The notes: generated by a model not told the origin, from the letters alone. 64,000 nt of DNA from Rhizobium sp. WSM4643 (GCF_025152745.1 NZ_CP104042.1:1-64000), one strand, 5' to 3'; numbered from the stretch's first letter, positions 1 to 9,490 are shown. Numbers and translations are program-made.

Positions 1-1212
1 ATGCCCAAAATCGCTGCAAAATTACCGCCAAAAGATGAAGACCTGATGGGGTTGATTGAGCGCCATTCTCGTTCCTTGTCGGCGCAACTGCAAGAGCATC
101 AGCTCGCGACCTTTCCCCCTACGGCGGAAAAGGGCATCCGCACGTTTCAGCCAGCGGAGGCAGCAAAGCTGGTCGGCGTGAAAGAAGTATATCTGCGCCA
201 GCTCGCAAACGAGCTCGAAGGTCTCCAGGTCAGCACCAGTCCGACCGGGCGCCGGTCGTATTCCGTTGAGGACATGCACAAGATCCGCAAGCACCTCGAC
301 CAGGTGGGCCGTGGCAATCGCCGCTATCTTCCACACCGCCGCGACGATGAAGCGTTGCAGGTTATCTCGGTCATGAATTTCAAGGGCGGGTCCGGCAAAA
401 CCACGACTGCCGCTCATCTGGCCCAGTATCTCGCGCTTCGCGGCTACCGGGTGCTCGCTATCGATCTTGACCCGCAGGCGAGCCTGTCCACACTCTTTGG
501 CAACCAGCCAGAAACCGATGTCGGCGTAAACGAGACGCTTTATGGTGCGATTCGATACGACGACGCTCGCCCAATGGCCGAGATTGTTCGCGCGACCTAC
601 ATTCCTGATCTTCATCTGATACCCGGCAACCTCGAACTTATGGAGTTCGAACACGATACGCCGCGGGCGCTGATGAAGCGGAAGATCGGCGATACCATGT
701 TCTTCCACCGGATCAGCGAGGTGCTTGACCAGGTGGCACCCAATTACGACGTTGTGGTGATCGACTGCCCGCCACAACTAGGCTACCTCACCCTCTCCGC
801 CCTGACCGCAGCCACCTCGGTTCTGATCACCGTGCATCCGCAGATGCTCGACGTCATGTCGATGAATCAGTTTCTGTCGATGACATCGGATCTGCTCCGG
901 GAGATCTCATCGCACGGTGCACGCTTCGACTATAACTGGATGCGCTATCTCGTGACGCGGTTCGAGCCGAGTGATGGGCCACAGAACCAGATGGTCGGGT
1001 ATCTCAGGGCGATTTTCGGAGAAAATGTTCTAAACTTCCCGATGCTGAAGACAACGGCCGTTTCCGATGCCGGTCTCACGAACCAGACCCTTTTCGAGGT
1101 GGAAAGAGGCCAATTCACCCGGGCCACTTATGATCGCGCGCTTGAGGCGATGAACAACGTCAACGACGAGATCGAGTCGCTAATCAAGAAAGCATGGGGA
1201 AGAAAGTCATGA
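1..1212 (+). CDS. repA: RepA, ParA-type partition ATPase of repABC
   Basis: RepA is the Walker-type ATPase of repABC plasmids. With RepB it separates plasmid copies through parS sites and represses the rep operon. The deviant Walker A box KGGSGKTT is at residues 128-135, AIDLDPQAS begins near 153 and VVIDCPPQ near 252. The region before residue 115 resembles the winged-helix part of long ParA proteins. The length (403 aa) is normal. The ATG is the first base of the window, so the promoter and any upstream parS cannot be seen. The stop overlaps the repB start by four bases (ATGA), which suggests translational coupling. Confidence 0.97.
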   Translation: MPKIAAKLPPKDEDLMGLIERHSRSLSAQLQEHQLATFPPTAEKGIRTFQPAEAAKLVGVKEVYLRQLANELEGLQVSTSPTGRRSYSVEDMHKIRKHLDQVGRGNRRYLPHRRDDEALQVISVMNFKGGSGKTTTAAHLAQYLALRGYRVLAIDLDPQASLSTLFGNQPETDVGVNETLYGAIRYDDARPMAEIVRATYIPDLHLIPGNLELMEFEHDTPRALMKRKIGDTMFFHRISEVLDQVAPNYDVVVIDCPPQLGYLTLSALTAATSVLITVHPQMLDVMSMNQFLSMTSDLLREISSHGARFDYNWMRYLVTRFEPSDGPQNQMVGYLRAIFGENVLNFPMLKTTAVSDAGLTNQTLFEVERGQFTRATYDRALEAMNNVNDEIESLIKKAWGRKS

Positions 1213-2252
1213 GCAGGAAGGACATCCTCCGCACCCCCAAGCCAACCGCCGCCGTCGCGGCGCCGGTTGAAAGACCGATTAAGAGCCGAAGCATTCTTCC
1301 GCTCATGGGCTCCCCACCAACGGAAGGAGCGACACCGGCATCATCGCGTCTCACTAGCCAGGTTGGCGGTGCTTTCGCAGAAGGTAAGGCGAGGTTTGAG
1401 CGCGCCGAAGAAATCGAAAAACGCCTGGCTGAGGGCCAAACCATCATCGAACTCGATACGGATACGGTCGATCCATCTTTCGTTCAAGACCGCATGCCCG
1501 GTGATATTGCCGGTCTTGTTGAAGCGATCCGCGAACAAGGCCAGCAGATCCCTATTCTGGTGCGCCCTCACCCCGAGGCACCGGGGCGCTATCAAGTCGC
1601 ATTTGGGCACCGTCGTTTGCGCGCAGTCTCGGAACTCAACCTGCCCGTCAAGGCGGTTGTCAGGGAACTTACAGACGAGCAGCTCGTAATTGCCCAAGGT
1701 CAGGAGAACAATGAACGCCAGGACCTGACATTCATAGAAAAGGCGCGGTTCGCCTCCCGGCTGACCGAGCAATTTTCACGAGATGTCGTGATGGCAGCAT
1801 TGTCCGTCTACAAAAGCGATCTCTCGAACATGCTGTCGGTGGTGACCCGCATCCCCACGGAAATTGTCGACGCAATCGGCTCGGCGCCCGGGATTGGCTT
1901 GAAAAGTTGGGTGGCTCTCGCCGAGCTTCTCACGCGCGACGATGACCTTGAACAGGCTTCGACTTTCCTGCGATCGGCCGAGGCGAAAGCCCTGCCCTCG
2001 CCCGACCGGTTCAAGTCGCTCGTCGCCAGCCTCAAACCTACACCAACCAAGCGCGGACTACCGGATCTCCTGACAACGCCCACGGGGCTACGTTTGGCCC
2101 AGGTAACGAAGAGCAAAACCAAGTTGGACCTGTCGATCGATCGGCGCGAGATGCCAGATTTCGCCGCCTTTGTCCTGGAGCGTTTGCCAGCGCTCTTCGA
2201 GGAGCATCGCTCCAGGAACACTACTCAAGACCAGTTGAACAACGGAGATTAA
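1209..2252 (+). CDS. repB: RepB, ParB-type centromere-binding protein of repABC
   Basis: RepB binds parS and works with RepA in plasmid segregation and operon autoregulation. An in-frame ATG exists at 1194, but 1209 is preferred: it overlaps the repA stop as ATGA and has GGGGAAG six bases upstream. The ParB/Spo0J nuclease-like domain is visible as LVEAIREQGQQIPILVRP, then GHRR at residues 133-136, then the NNERQDLTFIEKARFA segment. A helix-turn-helix follows (DVVMAALSVYKSDLSNML). The length of 347 aa is usual. The gene lies between repA and the region holding the antisense RNA. Confidence 0.96.
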   Translation: MSRKDILRTPKPTAAVAAPVERPIKSRSILPLMGSPPTEGATPASSRLTSQVGGAFAEGKARFERAEEIEKRLAEGQTIIELDTDTVDPSFVQDRMPGDIAGLVEAIREQGQQIPILVRPHPEAPGRYQVAFGHRRLRAVSELNLPVKAVVRELTDEQLVIAQGQENNERQDLTFIEKARFASRLTEQFSRDVVMAALSVYKSDLSNMLSVVTRIPTEIVDAIGSAPGIGLKSWVALAELLTRDDDLEQASTFLRSAEAKALPSPDRFKSLVASLKPTPTKRGLPDLLTTPTGLRLAQVTKSKTKLDLSIDRREMPDFAAFVLERLPALFEEHRSRNTTQDQLNNGD

Positions 2253-2255
2253 GCG

Positions 2256-2400
2256 GAAAAAGAAAAAGGCCCCCAAAACGTCGCCGTCGTGGAAACCTCT
2301 TTCAGATCTAAGCAACCTGAGAATCGCACTTCCACGGATATTCGTCAAGAGTCTTGGCACCGATTTGGTGAGCCGATTTCTTTTGCCTTTTGAAAGGTGA
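2256..2400 (-). ncRNA. repB-repC intergenic region with predicted counter-transcribed RNA
   Basis: In repABC plasmids the repB-repC gap encodes a small antisense RNA on the opposite strand that limits RepC synthesis and acts as an incompatibility determinant. This 154-base gap has the expected size and position and contains no ORF. A perfect 7-base inverted repeat (CGTGGAA at 2288, TTCCACG at 2330) could form the main stem, and the minus strand ends in a T-rich run near 2260. The exact RNA ends, promoter and terminator were not determined, so the coordinates are approximate. Confidence 0.6.
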
Positions 2401-2406
2401 AAGAGC

Positions 2407-3621
2407 ATGCAAACAGGAAGTGTGACGACGCCCTTTGGGCGGCGGTCTATGACGCTTGCTCTCGTGAAGCGACAGGTCGCTACAAGAGAGATTAAGGCGG
2501 GAAAGTCGGTCGAAAAGTGGAAGGTCTTCCGGGACGCTTCAGAGGCTAGGGAAGCGCTCGGCCTGCAGTCGAGCAGCCTTGCTGTGCTCGACGCGCTGCT
2601 AAGTTTCTACCCGGAGAACGAATTGCGCCAGGAGGCACAGTTGGTGGTGTTTCCATCGAACGCACAATTGATTCTGCGCGCCCATGGCATGGCCGGAGCA
2701 ACACTTCGCCGTCATCTTGCATTGCTGGTGGAATCCGGGCTGATCGTTCGGAAGGACAGCGCGAACGGCAAACGCTTCGCGCGCAAGAACAATGCTGGTG
2801 AAATCGAGAATGCCTTCGGCTTCGATCTCTCACCAATGCTCGCCCGATCCGAAGAATTGGCTCTCATCGCGCAGAAAGTCGTTGCCGCGCGTTCCGCATT
2901 CCGGAAAGCCAAGGAGAACCTGACGATCTGCCGCCGTGACGTTCGCAAGCTGATTTCGGCAGCAATGGAGGAGGGTGCCGAGGGCGACTGGCTAACCACT
3001 GAAGCGATCTATGTTGAACTCGTTGCCCGTCTTCCCCGGTCCCCGACCATGGAAGACGTAGCGGGTGTTCTGGACGAAATGGAGCTTCTTCGCGACGAGA
3101 TCATCAATCGATTGGAAGATCAGCAGAATTCACAATTTAGTAGCACCAATGATGCTCAATTTGAGCAGCACATACAGAGTTCAAATCCCGAATCCATCTA
3201 TGAATTTGAACCTAGCTCTGAAAAAGAGCAGGGCGTGAAGCCGAGCAAACCCGACAAGCCAAAGGTCGAGCCGCTGAAGGCTTTCTCTCTTGGTGTGGTG
3301 CTGAAGGCCTGTCAGCAGTTGGCTGACTATGGACCGGGCGGAGCTGTCGGTAGCTGGCGTGATCTTATGTCGGCAGCGGTCGTGGTGAGATCGATGCTGG
3401 GAATCAGCCCATCTGCTTACCAAGATGCGTGCGAGGTCATGGGGCCGGAAAATGCCGCGGTGGCAGTCGGTTGCATTCTTGAGCGCGCAAATCTGATCAA
3501 TTCCCCAGGTGGATATCTGCGGGATCTCACGCGGCGAGCCGAGCGGGATGAGTTTTCTCTCGGTCCGGTAATCATGGCGCTGCTCCGCAACAGTGTTGGC
3601 AGGCTGCCTCAAGCAGTTTAG
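2407..3621 (+). CDS. repC: RepC, replication initiator of repABC
   Basis: RepC is the only protein strictly needed to initiate replication of repABC plasmids, and the origin normally lies inside its own coding sequence. The protein begins with the family hallmark VTTPFGRR followed by MTLAL, and contains LLSFYPENEL, LVVFPSNAQL and LRAHGMAGATLRRHLA typical of RepC. The length (404 aa) is standard. GAAAGGTGAAAGAGC precedes the ATG. The motif near residues 15-45 (MTLALVKRQVATREI) departs from the common MTLGMLASQ form, in contrast to the repC relic at 31.1 kb. Confidence 0.97.
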   Translation: MQTGSVTTPFGRRSMTLALVKRQVATREIKAGKSVEKWKVFRDASEAREALGLQSSSLAVLDALLSFYPENELRQEAQLVVFPSNAQLILRAHGMAGATLRRHLALLVESGLIVRKDSANGKRFARKNNAGEIENAFGFDLSPMLARSEELALIAQKVVAARSAFRKAKENLTICRRDVRKLISAAMEEGAEGDWLTTEAIYVELVARLPRSPTMEDVAGVLDEMELLRDEIINRLEDQQNSQFSSTNDAQFEQHIQSSNPESIYEFEPSSEKEQGVKPSKPDKPKVEPLKAFSLGVVLKACQQLADYGPGGAVGSWRDLMSAAVVVRSMLGISPSAYQDACEVMGPENAAVAVGCILERANLINSPGGYLRDLTRRAERDEFSLGPVIMALLRNSVGRLPQAV

Positions 3622-3623
3622 AT

Positions 3624-3647
3624 CGCGGTTAGTTGCGACTAACCGCG
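3624..3647. promoter_or_regulatory. parS-type partition site 1
   Basis: A 24-base palindrome with 10-base arms and a 4-base centre begins three bases after the repC stop. Its core at 3628-3643 fits the repABC parS pattern GTTNNNNGCNNNNAAC exactly. RepB would be expected to bind it. The assignment rests on pattern and position. Confidence 0.75.
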
Positions 3648-4162
3648 CTAAGGGACTGAAATAAAAGGTGTTTCTGAATTGCTTGGCGTTTCCCTCGTCT
3701 AACCTGCGAATTTCGCGGTTTGGCAGCGAAGTTCGTTCTGCTGCAGTACAGGCATCGCTGACGGGAGCTTATTGGCCGTTAGTCCCGACTAACCGCCTCA
3801 AGCGACTGAAATCAGATCGGTTTTCACAGATGTTGACCAACGGTCTTCGCCGCCAGGTTCTTCGAGTTGAGCGGCGCGCCGGCAATGAGTCCCTGGGTTT
3901 TCGAGAGGGTCTTGGATCCCCAGGTGCTGCGTACTTCTGAGTTGCGTCGGATGCCGCCTCAAGGTCATCGGGTTCATAAGCGATCATCCTGCGTGTCCAC
4001 GAACGCGTCGCACGATCGGCTGGCGGGCGCGGATCAACCCTACGCACCCGCCACCGGGTCGTTCCTCACGGTCTTAACACATGCTCAAAGCTGCTCGCCC
4101 GGCGAGAAAGAGGGAAGAAGAGTGGCCAGTGCCGTTTGGAGCATAGCCTTACCGTCGGCCGC
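3648..4162. other. Gene-free region after repC
   Basis: Apart from the second parS-like site I see no recognisable gene here. Short open frames on both strands look random and none starts with a convincing ribosome-binding site or shows a known domain. Confidence 0.6.
3775..3796. promoter_or_regulatory. parS-like partition site 2
   Basis: This is a second copy of the site 150 bases further on (core 3778-3793) with CC instead of GC at the centre and one mismatch between the arms. The similarity continues beyond the palindrome: both copies are followed by a run ending in ACTGAAAT, so a unit of about 35 bases is directly repeated. It may be a weaker RepB site. Confidence 0.6.
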
Positions 4163-5458
4163 CTAAGCCAGGCTGCGTTCGCAAGTGACTGAGAAACGAC
4201 TTAAGCGTTCATCGTCGATGACTCGGGTACGAATACCCCGCAGTTCCACCGCGCCGAGCGTCTCTCTCAGGCGAGAGACGCGGTTTTGGGCTTCGAGGGT
4301 CGTAGCAAGCGCGAACCGCAATCCTCGGAACCCAAGGATGTCTGGATGAAAATTGTTCGCCCAGCCATGACGTGGCAATGTCATGACCGCAATCCGGTCA
4401 CTAATGCCATCAGTTGACCAGAGGAAGCGGCCGTAGGGTGGTTCTTCCAGCGAGGAGCACCACTGCCGGGACGGATCTGTGTGCCTTGAAGTTGCGACTA
4501 CCCGTTGAGATAACGGCCCAGAGTAAAGTGACATCGAAATCGCATTGTGTCCTCCGGCGAAATGCCGGTTGTAGATTTCGACCAGCCGCTTCGCACTTTC
4601 GATAGACCGTAGGTGCTGAAGCAGCGATTTGAAGAGCTTTGCCTCTTCATTTCCCCGGAAACCAAGCGCCTTCTTGATGTCCCTAAGAAATCGCTTTCGG
4701 GCCAGATCGTCGAATCCAATCGCCGTGCGCCATGCGTCACCTGTAAAGGCTTGCCACTCCAGTTGGAGATACGAACCGGATGCAGCCACAAACGCACCGC
4801 TTTGCGTCTCTCGTGCTGTCGGATCCGAGGAGTGAGCTTTCCAGCGATCAGCCCATGTGGCGCACGCATGTAAGTCGCCAGTCTGTTTGCCGATGAGCCT
4901 TTGGACGAGGCGTCATCAAGTCGTATTCGGTGTCCAGCGGACGAATCGTCGATCGGACCGTCGGGTTCTGCGCCACGGGGAGGAGGGACATCGTCGGGCC
5001 TGCCCGGCTGAAGGAATATGACTCGCTCTACACCTCTCCCGAGCCACCAGGCTACAGGGTTCTCAAAGTAGTCGAGTGAAGATCGGGAGGCCGCACCGCG
5101 GTCGAAATCGGAAAGAACGAAAGCAGGCGCTCTACAACATCCAGGAAGGAACGATGACCGTCTTCGCTGGCGCCATTGCCTGCAGACGATCGATGCCGTT
5201 GATGTGATCAGCATGGAGATGTGAAACAAAAAGCACGTCCGTCTTTCCGTCGCATGCTGCCCGGTAGAGCGACATTTCACTGTTGAAAGCGTCGCTTCGT
5301 TCCGAGCCGCAGTCATAGACATAGGAAAAGCTTGCGACGGGGCGCTCATTGGCAGAGCGCACGCCGTCGGGCGACCCCTCGACAGTCGAGATAAATCCGG
5401 AGTGAAAGCCGCCATGGCCGACCGGGTGCTGGGTACGTGTAATTTTTGCGTGTTGCAT
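4163..5458 (-). pseudogene. MBL-fold metallohydrolase, broken by two frameshifts
   Basis: Reading leftwards from an ATG at 5458, the first frame encodes the N-terminal half of a metallo-beta-lactamase-fold hydrolase, including the zinc motif HLHADH in VLFVSHLHADHINGID. It stops at a TAG near 5132. The protein continues in a second frame (AFVLSDFDRG, then NPVAWWLGRGVERVIFLQ) and, after another shift near 4830, in a third frame (SGSYLQLEWQAFTGDAW to the end at 4163). Each segment joins logically to the next, so this is one gene inactivated by at least two indels. Its substrate is unknown. Confidence 0.8.
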
Positions 5459-5668
5459 CTACGTCCGGTTTTTTTGGGTGAAGATCCTCGTTGGCAGTCG
5501 AGGGTCTATCGTTTGAGAAGCGATTGGGGTGGTGGCGACGTCGGCTCAAGACGAGATGGACGAGGTGTGCTGCATTTTTCCGCGGCCGAGAAGGCTCGCA
5601 CGGATCTGCTCTGATTTTGTCGCGCCTGACGTCGAGGAAGGGGAGGGTGAAGACGGCTCTGAGTTTCG

Positions 5669-5965
5669 CTAACCGCCAATTGCCTTTTGCTTCAAACCTA
5701 GAAAACGGTTCTGCGCCGTCATGCGATCATCCTCGCTCAGGGCTTCCAGCGGCCTACCGTCCAGATCATGGCGAACGGAATTGGGCTGGGCGCTCGCGAA
5801 ATAATATCGCTTGGAGTGGACAAAGGCAGCAACCGCGCGGCGCAACGTCGTCATGCCAACACCGGGTTTCAAAAGCGGGCGAATTTCCTTAAAGAGCCCG
5901 ACGGCAAAGGGTCGGATAGGATCGCCTGGCCTTACCGGCAGGATCCCGATCGGGCATACTAGCAA
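5669..5965 (-). CDS. ProQ/FinO-domain RNA-binding protein, possibly N-truncated
   Basis: The protein contains the ProQ/FinO core: PVRPGDPIRPFAVGLFKEI, then TTLRRAVAAFVHSKRYYFAS and VRHDLDGRPLEAL. FinO-like proteins bind structured RNA and, on plasmids, can act with antisense RNAs. Only about 98 aa follow the TTG at 5965. The frame stays open and domain-like upstream (SEIDIQKADAINVLL) to about 6030, but has no ATG or GTG there, so the true start may have been lost. An overlapping ATG at about 6050 is in another frame. Either a rare start codon or decay is possible. Confidence 0.6.
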   Translation of the reverse strand: MLVCPIGILPVRPGDPIRPFAVGLFKEIRPLLKPGVGMTTLRRAVAAFVHSKRYYFASAQPNSVRHDLDGRPLEALSEDDRMTAQNRFLGLKQKAIGG

Positions 5966-6262
5966 AACGTTTATGGCGTCTGCTTTCTGGATGTCGATCT
6001 CCGAAGCTACTCGGGCCGCGGCTGACTGTCCAAGGTTTTGTCATAGGTTCCAACCCAATCTTTTCTTTCCCTGCGAGGCTGGGATCTACATCGTCTAAGC
6101 TGTTCTTGTTCCAGAAATGCATATTGCGGCAGCCGATCTCAAGGCCCGACTGCGCTTCATACGTCTGTTTGGTACAGAACAGTCTGCGCATGAGCTATGG
6201 AAATGCTCGCCCTCGTCTCCGCGGGAGTGGCGGCCCTTGGCAGAATCCTCTATATTGCAAAC

Positions 6263-6556
6263 ATGAGCGACGAACAGACCATATCGAAATCCACCAAGTC
6301 GGCCGTTGAGAAGGTCCTCCGTGATCGCCTCGGCCAAGCAGGGTTTTCTGGCGCCGACATTCGGGCCGATCGAGACAGCGATGGCGATCCGATCCTGCTC
6401 GTCGACGTGAATTATGCCTATTCGGACAAGCCGATCAGTTCGAAACTCACTTACGGTCTTTCGACTGAGGTGCGAAAGGCTTTGAGCGCCCTTGGAGAGA
6501 CGCGGTTTCCGCATATTCGGCATCATTTCGACGAACAGCAGAAGATCGCAAGCTAA
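6263..6556 (+). CDS. Small protein of unknown function next to a HEPN-like gene
   Basis: This 97-aa protein is hydrophilic. Its middle reads SDGDPILLVDVNYAYSDKP and its end has ETRFPHIRHHFDEQQK. I do not recognise a named family. An in-frame start at 6197 exists, but the ATG at 6263 gives a more protein-like N-terminus. Neither has a clear Shine-Dalgarno sequence. The stop codon is followed directly by the GTG of the HEPN-like gene (TAAGTG), so the two were probably co-translated, as in HEPN toxin pairs. The partner role is inferred from this arrangement only. Confidence 0.6.
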   Translation: MSDEQTISKSTKSAVEKVLRDRLGQAGFSGADIRADRDSDGDPILLVDVNYAYSDKPISSKLTYGLSTEVRKALSALGETRFPHIRHHFDEQQKIAS

Positions 6557-7017
6557 GTGTCGAATGATTTAATCGCCACCGCTCGGCGGCTCGCCAAGGC
6601 CAGCCCCAAGCGTCCACGCCAGTCCGACCTCAAACGTGGTGTCAGTACAGCTTACTCTGCGCTGTTTCATGCGCTGGCTCGCGATTGTGCCGATCTACTG
6701 GTGGGGACAGGCGATACGCGCAGTGAGCCGGCATGGGCGCAAGTCTATCGGACTCTCGAGCACGGTGTCGCGAAAAATTCCTGCAAAGCAGCGGCAAGCC
6801 GCGGCTTTCCAGGCAATATCGTCTCATTCGCCGATACGTTTGTCATCCTGCAGGAAGAACGTCATCGCGCCGATTACGACCGCTTGCGCGTTATGTGCGG
6901 GCAGAAGTCCTCGTTCTAATCGACAACTGTGAGCAGGCAATCAGAGATCTTGCATCGGCGCCGCGATCGGATCGCAAGGCATTCGCGGTATGGGTTCTGC
7001 TCCAGAAAAAAAGATAA
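6557..7017 (+). pseudogene. HEPN-like protein gene with a frameshift
   Basis: The first frame (GTG at 6557) shows a HEPN-type helical pattern: RGVSTAYSALFHALARDCA, a central HG, and VILQEERHRADYD. HEPN proteins are often RNases or nucleotide-transfer partners in toxin-antitoxin and defence loci. The frame ends at 6919 with an unrelated tail. Shifting frame at about 6880 restores a sensible continuation (LARYVRAEVLVLIDNCEQ, ending QKKR at 7017). A single indel therefore seems to have broken the gene just after the RHRADYD motif. Confidence 0.65.
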
Positions 7018-7298
7018 CGCCCTCTCTTGGAGTTGGCGGCAGAACAAATCAAGAACAAAAATAGTTTTCGAACATGAGGTCTGTGTGCAACGCTCAGCCT
7101 GGCTGCGCCAGTCGTACCCGAAGGGTTTAATCCCTGGCCCAGTATTGCCGGCTCCAGGGCGCAAGGGAGGCTTCGCTTGCCGAAGAGACGGTGGGACATG
7201 GTGGGGAGGCGATAGAGGGAGAGGAGGGAAGGGGAAAGCTGTGACGGATTGAGAGGGTTGGAGAGAGGCTCCGCCCGGTTCGTCATGGAGAAACCGAC
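7018..7298. other. Intergenic region before the ParB-like gene
   Basis: No gene is recognised. A purine-rich stretch (7190-7265) precedes the ParB-like gene and may carry its promoter and leader. Confidence 0.5.
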
Positions 7299-9428
7299 AT
7301 GGCCCAGGCCATTCAGAAAATCACCCTCAGCGCAGCCCGGGATATTCCCTTCAACAAGCTGGTGCTCAGCCAGCAGAACGTCCGCAAGATCAAGGCAGGC
7401 GTCTCGATCGAGGACCTGGCGGAAGACATCGCCCATCGCGGGCTGCTCACCAGCCTCAACGTCCGCCCCGAACTCGACGACGATGGCAACGAGACGGGAA
7501 GTTATCGGATTCCGGCCGGCGGGCGCCGTTATCGCGCCCTTGAGCGCCTTGTCGCGCAGAAGCGATTGGCCAAAACCGCCGGCGTTCCCTGCATCGTCAG
7601 CAAAGGCGAAACCCTCGAAGTCGAGGACTCGCTCGCCGAAAACGTCCAACGCGTCAGCCTTCATCCGCTCGATCAGTTCCGCGCCTTCCAGACCTTGCGC
7701 GAGCAGGGGCTTGGCGAAGAGGAGATCGCCGCGCGCTTCTTCGTTTCGGTCGCGACGGTCAGGCAGCGGCTTCGGTTGGCATCCGTCTCACCGCGGCTTC
7801 TCGATCTTTATGCCGAGGATGAGATGACGCTCGAACAGATCATGGCGTTCTCAATCACCAACGACCACGTTCGCCAGGAGCAGGTCTGGGACACGATCTC
7901 GCGCTCCCATAGCCGCGAGCCCTATTACATCCGCCGGCTACTGACAGAAACCGCGATCCGCGCCAACGACCGCCGCGCCGTCTATGTCGGCATCGAAGCC
8001 TACGAGGCCGCAGGCGGTGTGACGATGCGCGATCTGTTCGACCAGGATCAGGGTGGCTGGCTGCAGGATCCGGCGCTGCTCGAGCAGCTTGTGATGGAAA
8101 AGCTCAAGACTGACGCCGAGGCGATCCAGGTGAGCGAAGGCTGGAAATGGGTCGAAGCCGCGTTCGATTTCCCCTATGGCCACACATCCGGCCTGCGCCG
8201 CTTCTACGGCGAGCAGGCCGAAATGACTGAAGATGAACTGGCCCGCTATGACGCCACCCGCGCCGAATACGACAAGCTCGATGCAGAGTATGCGGAGGCA
8301 AACGAATACTCGGAAGCGACCGAACAGAAGCTCGAGGAACTCGGCAGCGAACTCGACCGGCTCAACGACCGGCCATTCGTCTTCGATCCTCAGGATATTG
8401 CTCGCGGCGGTGTCTTCGTGTCGCTCGGCGCCAGTGGCGAGATCAAGATCGAACGAGGCTTCGTGCGTCCCGAGGACGAGCAGCAGGCTGAGGCCGATCC
8501 GTCGACTGATGGCGGCGACGGTCGTGCCGATCATGGCAGTGCTCTTACGGTAACCGGCGCGGCCGGCGGCGAGGACACCCAACCGGACGACGAGGACGAA
8601 ACGATCAAGCCGCTTCCCGACCGCCTGGTTCTCGATCTGACGGCGGCGCGCACCGTCGCGCTGCGCAATGCATTGGCAAACAATCCTGTCATCGCCTTTA
8701 TCGGCGTGCTGCATGCCTTCGTCCTGAAGACCTTCTACGTCTATGGTTCCGATTCGTGCCTGGAGGTGACGCTGCAAAGCGCTCGCTTCAGCCAGACGCC
8801 CGGCCTCGGCGATACGGTCTGGGCGAAGGAGATCGATCAAAGGCAGGAAGGCTGGGGCCAGGATTTGCCCAAGGATCCGAACGATCTCTGGGATTTCCTG
8901 ATCAAGCTCGATGAGGTCAGCCGGCAGGCCCTGTTTGCGCATTGCGCCTCGTTGTCGGTCAACGCGGTGATCGAACCCTGGAACAAGCGGACCCGGGCGA
9001 TCGCCCACGCCGAGCAACTGGCCCGCTCCATCGGTTTCGACATGGTGGAAGCCGGTTGGACGTCGACCGCCGACAACTATCTCGGCCGTGTCACAAAAGC
9101 GCACATCCTGCAGGCGGTTCGTGAGGCAAAGGGGGACCAAGCAACGGAGCTGATCGGCCATCTCAAGAAAACCGACATGGCCCGCGAGGCCGAGCGGCTG
9201 ATGACAGGCTGCGGCTGGTTGCCTGAACCCCTTCGCATGACGATCGGGGAAGGCACGATCGAAAGCGACGCTATCGCAGATAGTGCCGTCCAGCCCGATG
9301 AGGTTGAGCCTGTATTCGAAGCTTCAGACCTGCCGGCCTTCCTGCTCGACGAGCCGGAAACGTCGGACGACGACACCGGCGATACGGAGAGGGGAATCGA
9401 CGGCGAGCATCTCGCTGCCGCCGAATAG
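7299..9428 (+). CDS. Large ParB/RepB/Spo0J-domain plasmid protein
   Basis: The N-terminal 200 residues carry a ParB-type nuclease-like domain: LSQQNVRKI, SIEDLAEDIAHRGLL, AGGRRYRALERL, then ENVQRVSLHPLDQFRAF and a helix-turn-helix-like FFVSVATVRQRLRLA. A long C-terminal part (to 709 aa) includes an acidic, probably coiled-coil region around residues 305-355 and a unique tail. It is far longer than RepB and is not paired with a ParA, so it is unlikely to be the segregation ParB of this replicon. It heads the conserved gene set at 7.3-20.6 kb. TGGAGAAA precedes the ATG. Confidence 0.85.
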   Translation: MAQAIQKITLSAARDIPFNKLVLSQQNVRKIKAGVSIEDLAEDIAHRGLLTSLNVRPELDDDGNETGSYRIPAGGRRYRALERLVAQKRLAKTAGVPCIVSKGETLEVEDSLAENVQRVSLHPLDQFRAFQTLREQGLGEEEIAARFFVSVATVRQRLRLASVSPRLLDLYAEDEMTLEQIMAFSITNDHVRQEQVWDTISRSHSREPYYIRRLLTETAIRANDRRAVYVGIEAYEAAGGVTMRDLFDQDQGGWLQDPALLEQLVMEKLKTDAEAIQVSEGWKWVEAAFDFPYGHTSGLRRFYGEQAEMTEDELARYDATRAEYDKLDAEYAEANEYSEATEQKLEELGSELDRLNDRPFVFDPQDIARGGVFVSLGASGEIKIERGFVRPEDEQQAEADPSTDGGDGRADHGSALTVTGAAGGEDTQPDDEDETIKPLPDRLVLDLTAARTVALRNALANNPVIAFIGVLHAFVLKTFYVYGSDSCLEVTLQSARFSQTPGLGDTVWAKEIDQRQEGWGQDLPKDPNDLWDFLIKLDEVSRQALFAHCASLSVNAVIEPWNKRTRAIAHAEQLARSIGFDMVEAGWTSTADNYLGRVTKAHILQAVREAKGDQATELIGHLKKTDMAREAERLMTGCGWLPEPLRMTIGEGTIESDAIADSAVQPDEVEPVFEASDLPAFLLDEPETSDDDTGDTERGIDGEHLAAAE

Positions 9429-9490
9429 TGTCACGAGCATCACATCAGCCTGACCCGATCGCATTTGCGGTCGGGTCTGCTTTCCCAATA

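Noticed and set aside
22..777. Minus-strand frame of 251 codons opposite repA
   Set aside because: It has no start signal and no domain. repA is certain on the other strand.
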